58,785 nucleotides of DNA from Treponema sp. (GTDB lineage: Bacteria; Spirochaetota; Spirochaetia; Treponematales; Treponemataceae), in assembly GCA_018384055.1 (NCBI GenBank), contig JAHAZL010000103.1, positions 1 through 58,785 of the forward strand, in the 5' to 3' direction. Positions within the stretch are counted from its first letter, which is position 1. Each line of letters starts with the position of its first letter. The translations under genes were made by a program, and so were the position numbers. A model generated the notes under the pieces. It did not search any database and was not told where the DNA came from. It saw only the letters and a program-made list of their open reading frames with translations. Below are positions 34,071-42,330 of the stretch, piece after piece.

Positions 34071-35738
34071 CTAGAACAATCCGCTGATTACACCGTTGTC
34101 ATCAACATCGATGTTTTCTGCAGCAGGAACCTTTGGAAGACCTGGCATGTCAACGATGTCACCGGCAAATGCAACAACGAATCCTGCACCGCTGTAAAGC
34201 TGAACATCGCGAACAGGGAATGCATATCCTGATGGTGCGCCCAATTTAGACTTGTCGTGGCTGATGGAATTCTGAGTTTTTGCCATGCAGACTGGAAGGT
34301 TTCCGTATCCTGCCTTTTCATATTCAGAAAGCTTCTTCAATGCCTTTGGATCAAATTCAACCGAAGAAGCACCATAGATTTCCTTTGCAAGAGTTTCAAT
34401 CTTTTCCTTGAAAGATTTATCCAATTCATAGATGTTCTTGAATGTAGATGGCTTTTCACAAAGTTCTGCAACCTTAGCCGCAAGTTCCTTTGCTCCGTCT
34501 CCACCTTTACCCCATCCTTCACAGAGAATAGCCTCGCTTCCACATTCCTTTGCAAGCTGCTGAACGAGAGCAACTTCTGCATCTGTATCTGTAATGAACT
34601 TGTTTACAGCAACAACACATGGAAGACCGAATTTCTTCATGTTGCTGATGTGAGCCTTAACATTTTCAAAACCAGCCTTGATTGCCTCAAGGTTTTCGTT
34701 TCCAAGGTCAGCCTTAAGAACACCACCGTGCATCTTGATTGCACGGCAAGTTGCAACGATTACTGCAGCATTTGGCTTAAGACCGTGCATGCGACACTTA
34801 ATGTCAAAGAATTTTTCAGCACCAAGGTCAGCGGCAAAACCAGCTTCAGTTACAACATAGTCACCTGTAGCAAGGGCACAGAGAGTTGCATTGATAGAGT
34901 TGCATCCGTGTGCGATGTTTGCAAAAGGACCGCCGTGAATGAAGGCAGGATTCTTTTCCAAAGTCTGAACAAGGTTAGGTCTGATAGCATCCTTCAGGAG
35001 AGATGCAATAGCACCTGTACACTTAAGCTGACCGAAGGTAACATTTTCCTTTGCGTATGTCTGTCCGATGATGATGCGGCTGATTCTTTCCTTAAGTTCA
35101 GAGATGCTCTTTGAAAGACAAACGATTGCCATGATTTCAGAAGCAACTGAAATCTGAAAATGACTTTCGCGTGGAACACCGTCAATACGGCTGCCAAGAC
35201 CAAGAATGACATTGCGGAGGGCGCGGTCATTAAGGTCAACACAGCGCTTCCATGAAATTGTTCTTGGGTCAATATTGAGAACATTGCCCTGCTGGAGGTG
35301 ATTGTCAATCAAGGCAGCCATAAGGTTGTTTGCCGCTGTGATTGCGTGGATGTCGCCTGTAAAGTGAAGGTTGATGTCTTCCATTGGAACAACCTGTGCG
35401 TATCCACCGCCACAAGCTCCTCCTTTGATTCCAAAGCAAGGTCCAAGAGATGGTTCACGAAGTGCAATTACAGTCTTCTTTCCGATTTTATTGAGTCCAT
35501 CACCGAGTGCGATGGTTACTGTTGATTTTCCTTCGCCTGCAGCTGTTGGTGTCATTGCTGTAACGAGAATAAGCTTGCCTTTCTTTTCCGAAGCCTGAAG
35601 GGAGTTTAACTTTTCATAATTGATTTTTGCCTTGTAGGATCCGTACAAGTCAAGATCTTTTTCTGTAAGACCGATTTTTGCTGCAACTTCTGTTACAGGA
35701 ATCATTACATTTTTCTGTGCGATTTCAATGTCTGTCAT
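34071..35738 (-). CDS. fhs: formate--tetrahydrofolate ligase
   Basis: A 555-residue FTHFS that activates formate with ATP on tetrahydrofolate, feeding purine, methionine and serine one-carbon pools. The ATP-binding loop TPTAAGEGKSTVTIALGDGL is near residue 60, followed by REPSLGPCFGIKGGACGGGYAQVVPMEDINLHFTGD-type family landmarks. I place the start at ATG 35738 (MTDIEIAQKN) behind CGGAG. A longer frame to 35810 would run through the upstream terminator hairpin and is rejected. In treponemes Fhs can serve acetogenesis; only the one-carbon role is supported here, beside metF and metH in the same window. Confidence 0.96.
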   Translation of the reverse strand: MTDIEIAQKNVMIPVTEVAAKIGLTEKDLDLYGSYKAKINYEKLNSLQASEKKGKLILVTAMTPTAAGEGKSTVTIALGDGLNKIGKKTVIALREPSLGPCFGIKGGACGGGYAQVVPMEDINLHFTGDIHAITAANNLMAALIDNHLQQGNVLNIDPRTISWKRCVDLNDRALRNVILGLGSRIDGVPRESHFQISVASEIMAIVCLSKSISELKERISRIIIGQTYAKENVTFGQLKCTGAIASLLKDAIRPNLVQTLEKNPAFIHGGPFANIAHGCNSINATLCALATGDYVVTEAGFAADLGAEKFFDIKCRMHGLKPNAAVIVATCRAIKMHGGVLKADLGNENLEAIKAGFENVKAHISNMKKFGLPCVVAVNKFITDTDAEVALVQQLAKECGSEAILCEGWGKGGDGAKELAAKVAELCEKPSTFKNIYELDKSFKEKIETLAKEIYGASSVEFDPKALKKLSEYEKAGYGNLPVCMAKTQNSISHDKSKLGAPSGYAFPVRDVQLYSGAGFVVAFAGDIVDMPGLPKVPAAENIDVDDNGVISGLF

Positions 35739-35757
35739 CAATAAACTCCGTACTGAT

Positions 35758-35811
35758 AAAAAAAGAATGGGGAACCGAAAAGCAATTTCTTGCCTTAACC
35801 GGTTCCCCATT
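35758..35811 (-). terminator. terminator of the fumarate-reductase-like gene
   Basis: Minus strand: perfect 12-bp stem AATGGGGAACCG / CGGTTCCCCATT, 22-base loop, then CTTTTTTTATC. Confidence 0.9.
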
Positions 35812-35844
35812 ATAGATGAAATACAGTTTTATTTCAATTTTAGA

Positions 35845-37563
35845 TTATTCACATGCTGAATCTGCTGCAATCTTACCGTAGATACAGATGTCTGCAACTG
35901 CGTTTCCACCAAGACGATTTCCACCGTGGATTCCGCCAGTTACTTCTCCGGCGGCATAAAGTCCAGGAACAGGTTTTCCGTTTACATCAAGAACTTCTGC
36001 CCTTGTATTGATTACAATACCACCCATTGTGTGGTGAATTGCAGGCCCAATTTCACATGCATAGAATGGACCTTCTGTAAGAGGACGAGGCATTTCATTG
36101 TCCTTTCTTCCGAGAGGATCCTTTCCGCTTGCCTGAATCTTTGCATATTCTTCCATTGTTGCTTCAAAAGCATCTGCAGGAATGCTGAGCTTTTCTGCAA
36201 GTTCCTTCTTTGTTTCGCCGATTGTAAGGAGGCCATTCTTAACGTAGCCTTCAATAGCCTTGAGGGACTTGCGTACATCTTCGTCAAACACGATGAATGC
36301 AGTCTGTCCCTTCTGTTCAAGGATTGCCTTAGACATGACATCACGAGTTGCCATTTCCCCACAGAATCTCTTTCCGTCACGGTTAACGAGTATTGCACCG
36401 TTTCCGCGAACTGCTTCAGTAATCATTGTTCCGTTTCCTGGAACTACTGTTGGATGTGTCTGGATTTCATCCATCTGAGTAAGGGCAGCATTGAACTTCT
36501 TTACCATTTCAAATGCATCGCCTGTTGCACCCCTGTGGTTTGTTGTTCCGAATCCCTTGAGGTTTGCATTGTAAGAAACAATCATGTCTGGATTTGCACC
36601 GAAGCCACCTGCAGCTATGATTACAGCCTTAGCCTTGATTGTATAGTCGCCGTTCTTTGCGCTTACCTTTACACCGGAAGCACGACCATTTTCTTCGATA
36701 ATGTCTGTTACCTTTGAGTTCAATCTGATTTCAGCACCTGCACTTTCTGCAGCCTTTACAAGAACAGGAACAAGGTGAGCGCCTACAGCAGCCCCACCCT
36801 GAGGTCTGTGAGTTCTCTTGTTTGAGCTGCCAGCCATCTTGCCTACGTCAGTAAGGTCAGCACCGATTGAAATGAGCCAGTCAACAGTTTCAGCAGACTT
36901 TTCTACCATATTGCGTACAAGTTCAGGATTGTTCTTGTTGTAACCGCCCTTCATTGTATCGTTGAAATAAGAATCATTGCTGTCTTCGATTCCAAGCTTT
37001 TTCTGAATCGAAGTTTCACTTGCATTGAGACCACCGGTAGCACTGATTGTGTTACCGCCGCAAGCACCCATCTTTTCAAGAACGATTACCTTCTTTCCTT
37101 TTGAGGCTGCTTCTGTAGCTGCAGAAAGACCTGCACCACCGGCACCGATGATTACAATGTCACATGAAGTATCCTTTGCCTTGGCAACCTTTTCAACCTT
37201 TCCCTGAGCTTCATTAACTGCAACCTTGAGGGCTTCTGAAACAGCCTTTGATGTAATTGTTGCCCCAGAAACTGAATCAAGTCCGGAAATCTTTCCACCG
37301 TTGCTTACGAACTGTGCAAGAATTTTTTCTTCTGCAGGCTTTGCAAAATCTGTTTCCTGTTCTTCAACAACTTTTGCAGCTGCAACCTTTCCTTCTGCAA
37401 CTGTAATTTCTACTACAATCGGACCATTGCGACCTTCAGAAGTTCCTCTATAAGTTCCGTCTGTAAGGCTTGCTGACTTAGAATTGCATCCAATGAAAGC
37501 AAGTGCCAAAGCTGAAACAACTGCAAACACTAATGTCTTTACCAAGTTAAAATGTTTGTTCAT
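35845..37563 (-). CDS. flavinylated fumarate-reductase-like lipoprotein (FMN-bind + FAD domain)
   Basis: A 572-residue protein. The signal peptide ends in a lipobox AFIG|C with Cys26. Residues 35-115 form an FMN_bind domain with DSVSGATITSK, where Thr102 is the expected site for FMN attached by ApbE. Residues 130-570 are an FAD-dependent flavocytochrome-c/fumarate reductase domain, starting DIVIIGAGGAGLSAATEA and ending GLYAAGEVTGGIHGGNRLGGNA, with catalytic-region HHTMGG. There is no haem domain. It should act outside the inner membrane as a reductase of fumarate, urocanate or a similar acceptor. GGAGG precedes the start. No apbE is in the window. Confidence 0.92.
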   Translation of the reverse strand: MNKHFNLVKTLVFAVVSALALAFIGCNSKSASLTDGTYRGTSEGRNGPIVVEITVAEGKVAAAKVVEEQETDFAKPAEEKILAQFVSNGGKISGLDSVSGATITSKAVSEALKVAVNEAQGKVEKVAKAKDTSCDIVIIGAGGAGLSAATEAASKGKKVIVLEKMGACGGNTISATGGLNASETSIQKKLGIEDSNDSYFNDTMKGGYNKNNPELVRNMVEKSAETVDWLISIGADLTDVGKMAGSSNKRTHRPQGGAAVGAHLVPVLVKAAESAGAEIRLNSKVTDIIEENGRASGVKVSAKNGDYTIKAKAVIIAAGGFGANPDMIVSYNANLKGFGTTNHRGATGDAFEMVKKFNAALTQMDEIQTHPTVVPGNGTMITEAVRGNGAILVNRDGKRFCGEMATRDVMSKAILEQKGQTAFIVFDEDVRKSLKAIEGYVKNGLLTIGETKKELAEKLSIPADAFEATMEEYAKIQASGKDPLGRKDNEMPRPLTEGPFYACEIGPAIHHTMGGIVINTRAEVLDVNGKPVPGLYAAGEVTGGIHGGNRLGGNAVADICIYGKIAADSACE

Positions 37564-37597
37564 ATATCCTCCATATTTTAAATTACGAAATAAACTA

Positions 37598-38359
37598 TCA
37601 TTTTACAAGTTCTTTCAAACTGTAAATTTCCTCATCTGTAAGACTGCGGTATTCTCCGCGGCCAAGACTTTCATCAAGATGCAGAGTTCCCATCATCAGG
37701 CGCTTAAGGTAAACCACTTCGTTATCAAGGGCAATGAAGATTCTCTTTACTTCGTGAAACCTTCCTTCAGTTACTGTAATGGTACACTTATCATCTTCAA
37801 GGAATTCTATGTCGCAAGGCTTTGCATCACATTCAGGATCATTGGCCGCAGCAGGAATATGAAGACCTGCCTTCCCCTTTTCTGCATAGGTAATTTTATC
37901 TTCTGCAGAAACAGCATCCCTAAGGTGCACAAGATAAGTTTTCTTTACTTCATATTTTGGAAAAGTAAGCCTGTGATTTAGTTCACCGTCAGTAGTAAAA
38001 ATCAAAAGGCCTTCCGTATCTGCATCAAGACGGCCAACTGTACTCAATGAGCCGCCAAGTCTTTTCTGATTGTCGGCTTCCGCAAGGAATTCATAGACCG
38101 TCTGGTGGCGGTCACTTTTTGTAGAACAGACAGCACCACTGGCTTTGTTCATCATGAAATATGAATGCTTTTCAATTTCCAGGGGTTCGCCATTGATGAC
38201 AACTTCATCGTTATCAACATCAATATGGTATTCAGGATCACGGATTCTTTCACCGTTTACAAGAACTTCGCCAAAGCGAACAAGACGCTTTACATCGCGT
38301 CTTGAACCAAAACCGCTGTTGGCAAGAATTTTATCAAGTCTTTCCTTTTCTTTCATCAT
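37598..38359 (-). CDS. rsuA: 16S rRNA pseudouridine synthase, RsuA family
   Basis: A 253-residue enzyme with an N-terminal S4 RNA-binding domain (ERLDKILANSGFGSRRDVKRLVRFGEVLVNG, residues 5-35) and the RsuA/RluB catalytic domain, with catalytic Asp in GRLDADTEGLL and the downstream EGRFHEVKRIF. RsuA modifies U516 of 16S rRNA; RluB/E/F paralogues modify 23S, and the distinction is by general similarity. The start (two adjacent ATGs) overlaps the TGA of the upstream coiled-coil gene, so it is the last gene of the adenylate cyclase operon. Confidence 0.88.
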   Translation of the reverse strand: MMKEKERLDKILANSGFGSRRDVKRLVRFGEVLVNGERIRDPEYHIDVDNDEVVINGEPLEIEKHSYFMMNKASGAVCSTKSDRHQTVYEFLAEADNQKRLGGSLSTVGRLDADTEGLLIFTTDGELNHRLTFPKYEVKKTYLVHLRDAVSAEDKITYAEKGKAGLHIPAAANDPECDAKPCDIEFLEDDKCTITVTEGRFHEVKRIFIALDNEVVYLKRLMMGTLHLDESLGRGEYRSLTDEEIYSLKELVK

Positions 38360-40140
38360 TGTGCAAAAGGCTCTTCCAAAACTATGCGGTCACCGATGTC
38401 AACCTTGTTGTTTCCATCCGGTGTGATATTTGAAAGATAATATTTTCCGTATTCTTTAAATTCTACGCGAGCAACGGCAACTTTTTGTCCTTCCCTGTAA
38501 AGCGTACAAGGGAATATTTTACCCCTGTTTGCTTCTCTGGTGAAAAAGTTGCGCCTGTTTTCGCTTACATAGACATTATATGCTTTTTCAGAAATCGAAG
38601 AAACCACAGCGTCAGGAGTAACAGTTCCGCATTTTTCCCTGCACATGGATTCAAGAATCTTGTTGAAGTTATACTGAATGTTGTTCTTGTCCTGAACAAT
38701 TGAATTCTTTTCATCAATGATTCTGTTGACTTCATTTACGCTGGAAACATAGATTTCGTTTCCTGCTTTGCCCGCCAAAGATTTCATAGCATTTACATAA
38801 GTAATGATTGCCCTGTTTTCCTTGTGAGGGAACTGCTCGTATACAGAAGCCAAATAAGAAAGGTCATCATAATATTCCTTCTGGGATTTCAAGGACTTCT
38901 TGAAAAGTTCAGATGCACTTTCGTTTGGAACATACCCAACCCTGTCACTTGTACCCGCAACATACTCAAAACCAGCCGCAGACTTTACGATTTTCTTAGT
39001 CCTGCTGTCCTTTAACAAAGCTGGGTCATAGCTGTTGATAGTGTCAGCTACCCTGTTGTTTTCACGGACAAGATCCTCAGCCTTTGTATCCTCAAGCAAC
39101 TTTGCTGCGGCTGCAAGACGATTTTCGTATTCGGTTTTCTGACGAAGAAGTTCTTCTTCATATTTTGTCTGCAAGTCATCCATTTCCCTTTTGTGGAGAA
39201 TGTCCTTGTCCTTCAACTTTCCGTCATATTCAGCTTCAAGCTGAACCTTATCACTGTCAAACCTGTACCTGTCTTCCTTAAGTCTGTTGATGGTACTCAA
39301 GCAGTCGTTAATTTCCGTCTTGTAAAGACTCTTTGCCTGTGCAAGATCATTCTTATATTTATTGCGGCAGATAGCAAGAGAATCGTTGCGTTTCTTTTTC
39401 ATGGCAGCAACAGATTCATTATATTTGGTTTTGTTTTTTTCAATGTCCTTAGTCTTGTTTCTTCCTTCCATCCAGCCGGTTGTCTTTTTTGCCTCAAGCT
39501 TCCTGGTTTCATTGTAATATTTTCTTTCAGCATCAGCCATGTTCTGGGAATAGTTTTTTTCAATCCTGTTCTTTTCGGCAGTGTATGCATCTTCAACCCT
39601 CTGGATTTCTTCAGAGCGTTTTGTTTCATATTCGGCCATTCTTGCTTCTGCGTCTTTAATCTGACTTTCGATTTTATCAACATCATCAAGAAGTTCCGTA
39701 AGCTTTACATTATCAAAACCCTTTACATTGACAGGAATTTTTTTATTGCTATGGTGAACAATGAGACTGAGAACTATTGTGATTGCAACAACAACCATTA
39801 CACAAAGAAAAAGTCTGCTCCACATGTTCTTCCATGCAAAGCGTAGGCTGTTTTTCTTTGCCTTTGCATATTCAGTTTCCATGTCAAAAAACTTTTTTTG
39901 GTCGTCATTTGATATGCGCGTAAGTTCATTTTCAAGAAGAACGGAAACCTGTTTGTGAACAACATCCTGACCATAAACAACTGCAGGTAAATCTGATGCA
40001 GGTACGGCTTTTGTTTCTTTTGAAATAACTTCTTCTGCTGCAGCAAGAATGGATTCCTTAGCCTTCTGTTCTACCGATTTGCGAGGCTTTCTTACCTTTG
40101 TTTTTGCTTCAGAACCTTCTACTTTGTTGTCATTGTCCAT
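38356..40140 (-). CDS. membrane-anchored coiled-coil protein of the adenylate cyclase operon
   Basis: About 594 residues, no recognised family. A Lys/Glu-rich cytosolic N-terminus (1-105) is followed by one membrane helix (MWSRLFLCVMVVVAITIVLSLIV, near 105-130). A long coiled coil follows (about 150-360), with tandem charged segments such as RVEDAYTAEKNRIEKN. The last 230 residues include a small beta-rich tail (FPCTLYREGQKVAVARVEF) that resembles a surface or binding domain. I choose the ATG at 40140 because GGAG lies just before it. It overlaps the cyclase by 22 bp, so the two are translationally coupled and may form one signalling assembly. Confidence 0.8.
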   Translation of the reverse strand: MDNDNKVEGSEAKTKVRKPRKSVEQKAKESILAAAEEVISKETKAVPASDLPAVVYGQDVVHKQVSVLLENELTRISNDDQKKFFDMETEYAKAKKNSLRFAWKNMWSRLFLCVMVVVAITIVLSLIVHHSNKKIPVNVKGFDNVKLTELLDDVDKIESQIKDAEARMAEYETKRSEEIQRVEDAYTAEKNRIEKNYSQNMADAERKYYNETRKLEAKKTTGWMEGRNKTKDIEKNKTKYNESVAAMKKKRNDSLAICRNKYKNDLAQAKSLYKTEINDCLSTINRLKEDRYRFDSDKVQLEAEYDGKLKDKDILHKREMDDLQTKYEEELLRQKTEYENRLAAAAKLLEDTKAEDLVRENNRVADTINSYDPALLKDSRTKKIVKSAAGFEYVAGTSDRVGYVPNESASELFKKSLKSQKEYYDDLSYLASVYEQFPHKENRAIITYVNAMKSLAGKAGNEIYVSSVNEVNRIIDEKNSIVQDKNNIQYNFNKILESMCREKCGTVTPDAVVSSISEKAYNVYVSENRRNFFTREANRGKIFPCTLYREGQKVAVARVEFKEYGKYYLSNITPDGNNKVDIGDRIVLEEPFAQ

Positions 40141-42017
40141 ATTCCACTCCATCCAGCCGGTGCCGATTTAAGTCCCATTCTTTCAAGGAAAACTTCTGCG
40201 CACGGCAATTCGCTCCTTTTGAATTCAGCACGGGCAGTTTTCCAGTTGCCATCGTAATATGCCTTCAAGCCCTTTTCAAATATTTCAAATTTTGGCTTGA
40301 GTATTTCATAGTTCCAGTCAGATGCAGGACAATCCTTGTCGATTGGAATGTAAATCTTAACGCCTTCTGTTTTTCCCTTAACCTGAACCGTATCAAGCTC
40401 AAAAAATTCATAGCGGATTTTTGCTTCTGGATCCTGCATTGCATCATCTCGAATATATTCGCTAACAATTACCGGAACCTTATAGATTCTTGTAAGGCCT
40501 TCAAGACGGGATGCAGAGTTTACATTGTCGCCGATTACAGTATTTGCCATTCGTTCAGAAGAACCGATGTTTCCATAGAAGACATTTCCGCCGTCAATGC
40601 CGACACCAACATCAAGCATTACAGCCTGATAAACTTTTTCTTCCGTTTCTGTAAGGGGCTTTTTCTGTTCCATTACCTGACGTCTAAGGGACATCTTGCG
40701 CCTGAGTTCTGCAGTTACTGCCGTAATTTCCCATGCCGACTTGATTGCCCCGAAAGACTTGTTGTCCAGAACACCTTCTTCAATTCCATAGCTTGCAAGA
40801 ATGGCATCACCGATGATGGAACCGATGATACCGTTGTGTTCGCTTACCTTTTTGATTACGGAATCATAGTGAACGTTAAGGAGTCCGATAATGTCGTTTC
40901 CCAAAACTTCAGTACGGAAAGTAAAGCTTTTGATGTCGCTGAAAAGAATCGTAAGTTCCCTCTGGCGACCTTCCAGCTTGATTTCCTGCTGCTGATGAGC
41001 TTTCCTTACTACATTTTCAGGAACGAATTTCTGGAAGATGTGAAGCAAGTTGTTTATTGTTGAAGAAAGGCGATTGAAGTTTGCCGCAAGATAGGTAATG
41101 TCATCGTTTGGAGCACCTTCAATATCAAGAGGAACAAGAACCTGGTTCTGCTGCATGTCGTACATCTGGCTTGAAAATCTGCCGATGTTTTTCAGAAGTC
41201 CGTCAAAAATCTTTGTTCCCATGTAAACGAAGAAACCTGCAATGCAGATCGTAAGGGCAGCAATGATTATGATGACGCGGTACATTTCTCTTTTTGCATC
41301 ATCTGCTTTATTGGCGCGAACAATGTACATTCTCCATTCCTCATGATACTTGTATACGCCGTTATATAATTTTCCTTCAGGTGATTCAAAAGTAATGGCA
41401 CCCTGAATAGGAAGTTTTCCAAGATTTTTTCTTTCTGCCGAAAGTTTATCTTCTATTTCCCTTATCCCTGCACCGTTTTCTTCAAGTGATTTCCTCATGG
41501 TGTCAAGGAAAGAATTTCTTTCATCCAAAGGTTTATTAATCTGCGAAAGGGTTTTCTTGTCCCTGAAAACTGTCCAGGACAATTCCTTGTTTGGAGAAGC
41601 AAAGAAAAGGATAATTCCGTTCATGTCCATGCCGAATGCAACACTGTTTCTTTCTCCGTCTTCGAAACCTGTCATGGCGCTCTCTGCTATGGAAGCAAGA
41701 CAAGCACTCGTCTGCTTAGAATATTTTTCGACTTCCTTCTGCGTATTGCAGACATTGTACAGTTCAACAAGTTTATCAACGAGAACAACATTGGACTTTT
41801 TGATTGTCTCTCGCTGCGATAGCATTACAGTAATGAGATTCGTTGAGAAAGTAGAAAGAAGAATCATTATGATAAAGACTGTAAGAATCTTCCATTTAAT
41901 AGGAAGAATAGGAGTATCACCTACATACTGAAAAAACTTGAAGTGATACTTTTTTCCCGTTTTGAATTTAACTGGCTTTACAAATGACTTTAATTTTTTA
42001 AAAACCAACTTGCACAA
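40119..42017 (-). CDS. membrane class III adenylate/guanylate cyclase
   Basis: A class III nucleotide cyclase with two membrane helices flanking an extracytoplasmic sensor region (about residues 45-255), a HAMP-like segment, and a CYCc catalytic domain in the C-terminal half. Metal aspartates are in LTILFSDIKSFTFR and GSIIGDAILASYG; the transition-state Asn/Arg set is in IGDNVNSASRLEG. I place the start at TTG 42017 because GGGAGG stands five bases before it and a TTGAAA-17-TAAAAT promoter lies at 42046-42074. The ATG at 42092 would be upstream of that promoter. From TTG it is 632 residues. It heads a three-gene overlapping operon. Confidence 0.88.
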   Translation of the reverse strand: MCKLVFKKLKSFVKPVKFKTGKKYHFKFFQYVGDTPILPIKWKILTVFIIMILLSTFSTNLITVMLSQRETIKKSNVVLVDKLVELYNVCNTQKEVEKYSKQTSACLASIAESAMTGFEDGERNSVAFGMDMNGIILFFASPNKELSWTVFRDKKTLSQINKPLDERNSFLDTMRKSLEENGAGIREIEDKLSAERKNLGKLPIQGAITFESPEGKLYNGVYKYHEEWRMYIVRANKADDAKREMYRVIIIIAALTICIAGFFVYMGTKIFDGLLKNIGRFSSQMYDMQQNQVLVPLDIEGAPNDDITYLAANFNRLSSTINNLLHIFQKFVPENVVRKAHQQQEIKLEGRQRELTILFSDIKSFTFRTEVLGNDIIGLLNVHYDSVIKKVSEHNGIIGSIIGDAILASYGIEEGVLDNKSFGAIKSAWEITAVTAELRRKMSLRRQVMEQKKPLTETEEKVYQAVMLDVGVGIDGGNVFYGNIGSSERMANTVIGDNVNSASRLEGLTRIYKVPVIVSEYIRDDAMQDPEAKIRYEFFELDTVQVKGKTEGVKIYIPIDKDCPASDWNYEILKPKFEIFEKGLKAYYDGNWKTARAEFKRSELPCAEVFLERMGLKSAPAGWSGIWTMTTK

Positions 42018-42045
42018 GATATCCTCCCATAAAACCCAAGCCCCA

Positions 42046-42074
42046 ATTTTAAACTCATTGTAAACATTTTTCAA
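42046..42074 (-). promoter_or_regulatory. promoter of the cyclase operon, decides a TTG start
   Basis: Minus strand: -35 TTGAAA (42069-42074), 17-bp spacer, -10 TAAAAT (42046-42051). Transcription would begin about 20 nt before the GGGAGG-ATATC-TTG start. Confidence 0.6.
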
Positions 42075-42175
42075 GATTTTTCTATAAATCATAAATTTTT
42101 ACATGATTTCCTCTCCTCGCTATACTTTTTTGTTTCATTTTCCTACTGAAACAGAAAGACAGCCATAGACAGTCC

Positions 42176-42281
42176 TCACCAAAACCTGCGCAGAAAGGGT
42201 TCGTGACAAACTGCGACTTGCAACCGAAGGGCGCACCGGAGCAGGCTTGGCACGGTTCCTTGCGGGAGCAGGTTTTGGTGA
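42176..42281. repeat. GC-rich structured element, copy B
   Basis: Perfect 14-bp terminal inverted repeat TCACCAAAACCTGC / GCAGGTTTTGGTGA enclosing about 78 GC-rich bases. On the minus strand it shares ordered blocks (CCTGCTCCG, GGTGC, CTTC, TGCAAGTC, GCAG) with the element at 2266-2378. It lies between the divergent cyclase and murJ genes, upstream of the murJ promoter. Confidence 0.6.
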
Positions 42282-42295
42282 TATATTTCTTTAGT

Positions 42296-42324
42296 TTGAT
42301 TTTTTCTTTTTAGTTGGATATTAT
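42296..42324 (+). promoter_or_regulatory. murJ promoter, leaderless type
   Basis: -35 TTGATT, 17-bp spacer, -10 TATTAT, then GAAAAA and the ATG at 42331. Confidence 0.6.
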
Positions 42325-42330
42325 GAAAAA

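Noticed and set aside
35739..35810. N-terminal extension of Fhs from 35738 to 35810
   Set aside because: The extra codons run through the terminator hairpin of the upstream gene, and CGGAG marks ATG 35738.
42018..42092. N-terminal extension of the cyclase from TTG 42017 to ATG 42092
   Set aside because: It contains a good promoter, and the ATG at 42092 has no correctly spaced ribosome site.
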